This document shows, one piece after another, positions 57,501-64,000 of a stretch of 64,000 nt of DNA. How positions within the stretch are numbered: position 1 is the first letter of the stretch; each line of letters starts with the position of its first letter. Origin of the DNA: Chaetomium olivaceum (taxonomy: Eukaryota; Ascomycota; Sordariomycetes; Sordariales; Chaetomiaceae); assembly GCA_039881045.1 (NCBI GenBank), contig JAYWVB010000050.1:124001-188000 (forward strand), written 5' to 3'. The notes under the pieces are model-generated. The model made no database searches. It was not told the origin of the DNA and worked only from the letters and a program-made list of their open reading frames with translations. The position numbers and the translations under genes are program-made.

Positions 57501-59840
57501 ATGTATCCAGAGGCATAGGCGGCTGCGATTTCACCGCTCGAGTGGCCCACAACTGCCGATGGGGTAATGTTGAGACGCCCGAGGTGACGAACGATGGCGA
57601 TCTGCAGCGCAGTGGACAACGGTTGTGCGAGCTCTGCGCGGTGAATTTGGCTTGACCCTTCAGGCTTTAAAAGCTCGTCTGCTCAAAAGTCAGTATTGGT
57701 GATATGAAAGATCCCTAGGTTTAATCAACACGGAGAACATACCGAGGATTGACCAGCTGGGAGGGATTCGCAGTCCCTGCAGAGTTTCGTCCATACGAAC
57801 GATATCCCCTCGGAAGGAGGCAGTCGTTAGAATGAGCTCCCGGCCCATCTGGGGCCACTGTGCCCCCTGTCCGCTGAACACCATTGTTATCGGAGGAGCA
57901 GATCCCATTGCCTTCATCTGCGTCGACGTTTCACAAATCTTCCCGCCTTGGACTATGGCAAAAGCTCTGTGTGGGAGATGCTCCCGATGAAGGGCAAGGG
58001 TGTAGGCAGCATCGCTGGAGCTGTCGGGATATTTAGCCGTGTATTCTTCGAAGGACTCGATTTGCATGCGCAATGATGAAGTTGAATTGGCGGAGAAAAG
58101 AAGCAAGTCAGGTCGAGACACCGTCTTCAAGCCATGCCCATTCACCCCGTTGAGCCCGTGGGTAGCCGGGCCGGGGGTATGCAAATATTGGGTGGAGGAG
58201 TCGAGGATGGCCTTGTGACCCAAGTTAGTATCGGAAGCAACAACTTGCCGATTTAAGCAATTAGGATTGTGCAGTTACGTGTGCGTTGGAACCACCGATG
58301 CCAAACGAGTTGATGCTGATTCTCTCGGCACGGCCCTTGGGGAAGGCGGTAGGCTTCAGGGGCACGACCAACTTCTTTTCCAAAAACGGGACTGCAAGGT
58401 GTGATTGGGTTAATAGGGGTCACAAGCCAAATGGAAGATAGTGCAATGGGAAATCAAGTAGTCGTACGTACTTTTTGGGTTAGGCTTCTGGAATTTGATG
58501 TTCGGTGGGATGGTGCGGTGTTCTAGAGCAAGAACAGCTTTTATCAGACTTGTGAGCCCAGAGGAGCCCTCCGAGTGGCCCACGTTGGGCTTCACCGAGC
58601 CAATGTACACGCCATTATCGCCAAAAACATTGCCAACTGCTCGTGCCTCTGTTGGGTCGCCTACTGGCGTCCCGGTTCCGTGGCACTGGGAATTATCGAG
58701 GTTAGGAAGAACGTTTAGAAGTGGAGTTCAAATGACGCAAGACGCACCTCGACAAAGGCAGTGTTAGACGGGTCTAGATGGGCTTGTTGGTAGACCTGCC
58801 GCATGAGGGCTTCGTGGGATTCCCCATTAGGACTCGTAAGTCCCTGGCTCCTACCATCGTTGTTGGAGCCGGTGTTACGTATCACGGCTCGGATTGGGTT
58901 TCCATCACGCAAGGCATCATCAAGGCGCTTGATGTAAACGGCCGTGATGCCCTCGGCTCGCGCGAAGCCGTCCGCAGCGGCATCAAACGTCTTACAAGAG
59001 GCATCCGGAGACAGGACACCCTCGTTAAAGAATGCAGCCGTGGTAGTTGGGGTGATGATCAGGCTGGTGCCGCAAACAATGGCAGCCGAACTATCCCCTG
59101 ACTGCAATGCCCGACATGCATCGTGGAGCGCCACAAGCGAGGCAGAGCAGCCAGTCTTGACAACCAAGCTAATTGGTACGGTCAAGTCAGATCTGGAAGG
59201 CTAATTTAGAGTTGGAGGGTGCTCACCTTGGACCACGCAAGTCAAATTCGTACGAAACACGGTTGGCTAGAATCAAGTCCGCAGACCCCATCATCGCATA
59301 GTTTCCCATGCTCTGCACGTCCTTTGTCGTCATCTCGTACCAGTCTTGGCCAAAGGTGCCGACGTAGCATCCGATAGCCTGGCCGCGGTAGTTGATCTCA
59401 CCCGCATCTTCAAAAGTCTCTCGGACAACTTCGAGAAGTAGCCGCTGCTGCGGGTCACAGCGCTCAATCTCGTTTTTGGACATGGAAAAAAAGGACGTGT
59501 CGAGGCGAGAAAGGTCGTCGTCAAGAAAGTAGCCATGCCTAGTAGGGATAGCTCCTTGACCAGACAGTGAGGCATCGAAACCATCGATGGCATACCGGTT
59601 CTCGGGTATCTCACTTCGAGCATCTCTACCGTTGATTAGAAGTTCCCAGAAATCTTTGCCATTCTGAATGCCGCCTGGGAGACGAAGGCCAATGCCACAG
59701 ATTGCGATGGGCTCAGGTGTGCTTGTTTTGGGCTGATGTGGTAGAGTAGGCTCACCATCCGGGCTCGGGACATTTCCGTTCAAGAGCGGACTGGTAGAGT
59801 TGGAGCCGGTGGTGATGGATGCGTTGGATAGGTTGGCCAT
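51575..59840 (-). CDS. highly reducing polyketide synthase, KS-AT-DH-MT-ER-KR-ACP
   Basis: Nine minus-strand exons (59840-59227, 59168-58748, 58685-58472, 58391-58279, 58211-57743, 57678-57220, 57165-53116, 53061-52585, 52519-51575) give about 2587 residues. KS: Cys in KTGCSASLVAL, His in CHGTGTPVGDPTEA and NVGHSEGSSG. AT: SGQGAQWPQMG and GHSSGEIAAAYASG. DH: HCLLG, WLSDHKVRQDVVFP and HPASIDACIQ. Methyltransferase: VLEVGAGTGGTTELLL. ER: SACGGVGLAALEICRMVGG. KR: LLVGGAKGLGASL and MASSIVTVADEAGQSNYSAG. ACP: IGLDSLMAIELRRW with the phosphopantetheine Ser. All domains look complete, so a reduced, C-methylated chain is expected; there is no release domain. Two breaks, each one base missing, lie at 53704-53710 (ER) and 52742-52744 (KR). 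The start MANLSNASIT follows a TATA box by about 120 bases. No tailoring gene is adjacent inside the window. Confidence 0.9.
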
Positions 59841-59962
59841 GGCTACGGTTGGAGTGTTAAGTAGTGTAACAACTTGGGGAACAATTGGCTTCGTCAGAGT
59901 GGGAAGATAAAGTGCGTGAGATGAACATAAACTGATCCATTTACAAACATACAGCACCGTGT

Positions 59963-59970
59963 TTATATAA
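59963..59970 (-). promoter_or_regulatory. TATA box of the PKS gene
   Basis: ttatataa on either strand, about 123 bases upstream of the PKS start codon at 59840. Confidence 0.5.
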
Positions 59971-62128
59971 CTTTGCTGGCTTCCATCCTAACTCCGCTCG
60001 GGGCCTGGTGAGCTCCCATAAATTCGCTAGCTGATAATCCAAACCTGTTAGCTTGATCAATCTGCCTGTTACGTGCTCTGTGGTCTCAGTAGCCCCCTCT
60101 AGCCTTGCTGCTGACATCGGATTCCAGGCGAGTCCGGGTGGTCCGACATGTTTCGGTTTCCCACGACTTTGAGGCTCAACAAGCCACTCGATCAACAAGC
60201 AAGCAGTCGTAATAGGTAACGGGGAAGTGTTACCATCCCTTGCTTATCATCCGAACTTTGCCCCGTTCTCCACGGATCCGTTATCAGATTTTCTTTACGT
60301 ATTTTGACTCCTTCGCGTCCCTTAGTGAGTTACTTTAGCTTTGTGCCCGTGGCTAACCGTTATCCGCATCTAACCACCAAGGTTGACCTGTTCGTGACCG
60401 TTTCAGAAAGACCCATGCCTACACCATCACAACCAAGTCAAACGTCAGATCCCAGCACCTATTCGGTCAAAATGACGCTAAATAATTCCATAGGGCTCCC
60501 AGCCGCTTGGCAACCATGTGCGGTGCACGACCATTCCTCTCTCAGACGCCCCCACAGTAGCAAAACCGCAAATGGGACCAACAGCATAGTCACGCTGCGT
60601 TAGCTCTGATAAGCCACCAACGGGTCTCCTTGTCAAGCCTGCCCTAAGGTACTGTGACGGGGGCGGTTCTGGGCGGAGGAACGACTCACGGGACACGCAC
60701 AACGGTCGTGTTACAATCATCTAGGACAAGTTGGTAATAGTAGCCCGGGCTGGATTGCCCAGCTAGGAAGCGACCTACTTGATTCATGGCACGGATGCGG
60801 CACCCTTCGCTGGTAACCCGACACCCCCACGTCGACGAAACAATACCAAGCAGGTTCACCGAATAGGCGGATCCACCTATGTGCCGGTTCGGCCATGGAT
60901 GTGCTGTGGTATTCACCTTTACTCCAATATATCAACGCACGAGTCATGTGGTTCACTTTTTCTTCCATGATCATGCCTCTTTGGGACTTTGGGGTTCAAA
61001 TCCGGCGCATTGCCAACACCCCTTGTCGGAGGCGGCTCGGACCTCATGCGAGTCATGGCCCTCCTAAAGGAGCAATTCCGAACCTCCGCGCCTCCTAGAC
61101 CACATGCATCAATGTCTGACACGGGATTTAATTCTTGCCTCGTGCAGCTCCCGTCCCGAGCCTTGTTCGCCCCTGCCCACAGGCCTATGACCAACACACG
61201 CCGGCTTCCTCGGTCCCTCTCACCACGCTAGTCTCCTCCGAATACCCTCCCATTCGCTCATCCTTTTGTGATCCGAAGGGGCGTCACATCCTCGCAGTCC
61301 CCTCCCCATCTCAAACGATGCTCAGTCCCTTTTGAGGCCCTTCATACCTCCACACACACAAACATTCCAGCCCACCCAACTTGGCAGTTCATCCCGAAAG
61401 TTGACCCCTTGATGCTTGTTGACCTTCACACCACACATTTGCCTAGAGGCCACAATGGTATGTCTATTGGCTCGCTGGATGTGACGAGAAGTGGCAAAGT
61501 CCACGCGCTGCACTCGATTTCGTCATGTCTCGGTTCGACGAGGGAGGCGACGGGGGCTTGAACCGAGACCACGGCACTGCCCAATCGACGGCAAGAGGAC
61601 GCAAATTCAGAAAGGCCCGATCGAGCCTATGGCTAGGGAGAACACAAGTAGGTACCTCGGCCCCGAAGGTCAAGAGAATTCCGAGTCGAGCGGGGTAGTG
61701 AGAGGGCATTGAGATCAACCGTGACGCCCTCCCAACTCCTCCGGCGGGCGGCCCCGAGGCACACATCCAATTCACAGCGTCCATGTCCCTGCATCCAGGT
61801 ATCATGGTGCTCTTTGTTTGTTTCTCATACTGCTTGTTATTCAAAGATGTGCCAAAACTAGACGTATGAAACGGGACGAACATCAATACAGCCATGGGCC
61901 ACCGTCGTCAGTTGGCCGGTGTCCCTCAGTCTGCCAAGTTCACTCACACCAAACTAAAGCCCAGTTTGTGCCGTCAAAGCTGTCAACAAATATAGGGCTT
62001 GTCAAGAGTCACTTACGTTCCCGGCTTAAGGCCATCGTCTCAAAATATTGGTCGGACGATACTAATCCATGTTTCATTTCATATCCAGTTGTTCCTATCG
62101 TGGATTTCTTTCTCCCTCCGCGAGCTGG
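59971..62128. other. intergenic upstream of the PKS
   Basis: About 2.2 kb without a supported gene. It holds the distal PKS promoter, a 10-bp perfect inverted repeat at 61527-61569 and a GTAGGTACC element at 61647-61660. Confidence 0.45.
61527..61569. repeat. inverted repeat with 10-bp perfect arms
   Basis: gtctcggttc at 61527-61536 is repeated as its reverse complement at 61560-61569, with a 23-base GC-rich loop. It could be a dyad for a DNA-binding protein or chance. Confidence 0.45.
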
Positions 62129-62510
62129 TTATGGATTGGCATGATAATTGTGCTCCCTGTTGGTCTTTTCATCACTTGCTACCAACCCCAGATGCCCGAG
62201 ATTACAGTATGGAACACAAGCGAAGATTTTGATGGTACGGGGAGGGTATCCAGTTTCGGCCCACGCCTCAAATTCCTTCTTAAATCCGGAAGCTTGTGCC
62301 AATAAGGCGGCGGAAAAGACTGTCCAGATATACACATCATCAGTAACCTCAAAGAAAGTAACAAAGTACCCCTCGATGTTTAGTCTTGAACCTGGGGGCT
62401 GTCGGAAATCGTCTCGAAGTGACATGAACTCATCGATCAGGTAAATCTCCTTCAGGTTCTGCGTCTTAAAGAGCCACAGGCGCTGGGTATTGGGCCACGC
62501 ACAACAGCCT
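62129..62510 (-). pseudogene. decayed partial copy of the right-edge gene family
   Basis: An open minus-strand frame runs from about 62510 to the stop at 62129 (QRLWLFKTQNLKEIYLIDEF, later VTFFEVTDDV, AALLAQASGFKKEFE and RTIKIFACVPYCNLGHLG). These blocks match, in order, segments of the gene at 63104-64000 (LHTLYLLDPM, ASFFEIDY, GASLLETQLSTIKAE, VKVLACVPNLNI). An in-frame stop lies just upstream and there is no start or conserved N-terminus, so it looks like a truncated paralogue. A short functional exon set cannot be excluded. Confidence 0.5.
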
Positions 62511-62612
62511 TATTCATAGCCACGATGCCTACTATGGATCAAGACCACTCGCGCTATGGCTGTCAGTCGTGGGGAAATTAGCTCTAGCTCGTACGACGGG
62601 GTGAGCTTCCGG

Positions 62613-63064
62613 CTACTCGGGCAATTTGGTCATTAAGGTATCGATACCACATAGCTGTTGCGTCTCCAGTCTTTCGGGATCTGATTCATGAAACCTTTCG
62701 TGGAAACCAGTAAAAGACACAACGGTTTTGGTAGAGTCCAAAAGGGCAAACATGCCAGCAGTCGCTCCGCCTGCCAAAAATGGCGCGATGTAATCCTTGA
62801 AAAACACCTAGGTAGGTACGCTGAGTTGATATGTCTGTGTATCAATAGCGTCTTTTGTATGCTCTTTGGTCGTGTACATCTAGGTACCGAAGAAGTACTT
62901 ACCACCGGGAAGACGTATGGGACGGGCAACAACTGAAGCATGGAGCCGTCGAGAGGTGGATAATTCCTATTGCCACGGATCCGGGACGCCAATAAGTGAC
63001 CCAACAGAAAATACGCAATTACAGAGCTATCTAGTGCTATTATAATAGGAGCCGAAGACGGCAC
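62613..63064 (-). CDS. small membrane protein, unknown
   Basis: Two minus-strand exons, 63064-62903 and 62807-62613, with a 95-base GTAAGT...TAG intron, give 118 residues in phase. Hydrophobic segments occur near the N-terminus (IIIALDSSVIAYFLLGHLL) and in the second exon (FLAGGATAGMFALL). It might be a separate small gene or part of the decayed paralogue next to it; it has no block in common with the right-edge gene as far as I can see. Confidence 0.45.
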
Positions 63065-63103
63065 CTGAGACTAATTAATAGTCCACTGTAGAACAAACCT
63101 GGA

Positions 63104-64000
63104 TCACTCTTGCCGAGCCATAACAGCCACACCTATCAGCGCGGCCCAGAAAGCCAGGCCCAGGAAAAGTTTCCGATCGTCAAGTACGTCTGGGCGTAGA
63201 AAGTCTTCAAGCAACCTTGTAGCGGTGCGGATGTTGAGGTTAGGCACACAAGCAAGAACCTTCACCTGGATGTGTCCTTCGCCCTCGACCTCCGCTTTGA
63301 TTGTGGACAGCTGCGTTTCTAGAAGACTAGCCCCCAAAAATACCTTCAGTGCTCCCACTGTTGGTGTCGGGGTAAGCCAGCCGTTGGTCTTTGAATAATC
63401 TATTTCAAAGAAGGAAGCCCCATCTCCACGAAACTTGGGCACGCTTCCATCAGGCGCATTGAGCCCAGCCGGGGCAACCATTGGGTCAAGTAGATAGAGC
63501 GTATGCAACTTCGGATGACGGGTAACCAAATCCACCAAGTGCTGCTTGAAGTCTGCACAGCCGGGTAGTAGGGACTCCATCCCGGGCCCTAGATTCGTAC
63601 AATAATTAGGCGACCACATCACCGCCAACTCTTCACAGTGTGCCGCAGCCGCAACCAGCGCCCCCTTTCCCCTGATCATCCCAAACTTCCCCCCACAATC
63701 ATACGCCGGCCCGCCATCATCCAACATCAACATCTCCTCCAGCTCAAGACTCGGCACCAGCACCGGATGCAGCCGCGTATCATTCCCCACCGCCGCATCG
63801 GCCGCATCCTGGTCCCAGAAACAGCACACCCCCTCCCTAGGATCGACCCAATTCTCGGGCGCGCCGAGGCGATACTCCATATTGCGCAGCACCCTCTTTG
63901 CCTCGGCGCACGAAGCCCCAATCCGCGCGCCTCGTCCGCCACCAGCCACCCGCTGTCGTGGCGGGCCACGCCCAGCGGGGTGCCCCCGGGGCCGCCGTCG
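63104..64000 (-). CDS. unknown protein with C-terminal membrane anchor, 5' end outside the window
   Basis: About 295 residues of the C-terminal part are visible; the coding strand runs in from beyond 64000. Blocks include VLRNMEYRLGAPENW, YDCGGKFGMIRGKGAL, LHTLYLLDPMVAP and VKVLACVPNLNI, ending in a tail-anchor-like helix (LFLGLAFWAALIGVAVMA). I do not recognise the family. Near 63925-63933 the upstream frame (ARHDSGWLVADEA) and the main frame (ARIGASCAEAKRVL) are one base apart, again as if one base of a G/C-rich stretch were missing. A partial relative lies 600 bases downstream. Confidence 0.6.
   Translation of the reverse strand, partial: RRRPRGHPAGRGPPRQRVAGGGRGARIGASCAEAKRVLRNMEYRLGAPENWVDPREGVCCFWDQDAADAAVGNDTRLHPVLVPSLELEEMLMLDDGGPAYDCGGKFGMIRGKGALVAAAAHCEELAVMWSPNYCTNLGPGMESLLPGCADFKQHLVDLVTRHPKLHTLYLLDPMVAPAGLNAPDGSVPKFRGDGASFFEIDYSKTNGWLTPTPTVGALKVFLGASLLETQLSTIKAEVEGEGHIQVKVLACVPNLNIRTATRLLEDFLRPDVLDDRKLFLGLAFWAALIGVAVMARQE

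Overview
The window is genomic DNA of a filamentous ascomycete (Pezizomycotina). Short GT-AG introns of 49-160 bases, mostly with CTAAC/CTGAC branch sites, interrupt most genes. Gene content (PTH11-like CFEM receptor, ENA-type sodium ATPase, highly reducing polyketide synthase, NACHT-WD40 NLR, DUF2434 and DUF1857 proteins) fits the Sordariomycetes, probably Sordariales. Coding DNA is GC-rich and intergenic spacers are 0.3-3 kb.

Layout, left to right. 0.8-2.9 kb: C2H2 transcription factor. 4.8-6.5 kb (minus): DUF2434 membrane protein. 7.4-8.9 kb: Golgi tethering subunit Cog5. 9.7-11.3 kb: FAD monooxygenase. 11.4-12.8 kb (minus): Tvp38-type VTT membrane protein. 14.9-15.6 kb (minus): small Cys-rich, low-complexity protein. 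18.7-20.6 kb: CFEM/PTH11-like receptor. 21.3-21.9 kb: DUF1857 protein. 22.2-23.2 kb (minus): secreted unknown. 23.6-25.6 kb (minus): MFS transporter. 27.9-28.7 kb: hemerythrin-like protein. 29.2-30.0 kb: weak ankyrin protein. 30.3-34.1 kb (minus): cytosolic leucyl-tRNA synthetase. 35.0-38.5 kb (minus): ENA-type P-type ATPase. 40.9-41.7 kb: orphan protein. 41.9-49 kb (minus): NLR with a subtilisin-like (S8) protease, a NACHT ATPase and about 27 WD40 repeats. 49.9-50.7 kb (plus): a 285-residue protein resembling a gasdermin, divergent from the NLR. 51.6-59.8 kb (minus): complete highly reducing PKS. 62.1-64 kb (minus): a decayed gene fragment, a small membrane protein, and the C-terminal part of a larger gene that resembles the fragment.

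The most interesting object is the divergent pair at 41.9-50.7 kb. A protease-armed NLR lies head-to-head with a candidate pore-former that ends in a strongly acidic tail. This is the arrangement expected of a protease-activated gasdermin cell-death module (HET-Q1/HET-Q2 type), with the protease fused onto an NLR sensor.

A second, technical observation affects the whole annotation. At least twelve otherwise intact genes need a one-base correction to stay in frame, and most of these sites are in or beside mononucleotide runs. This looks like homopolymer-length sequencing error rather than real gene death, so interrupted genes are annotated as single genes with the break noted.
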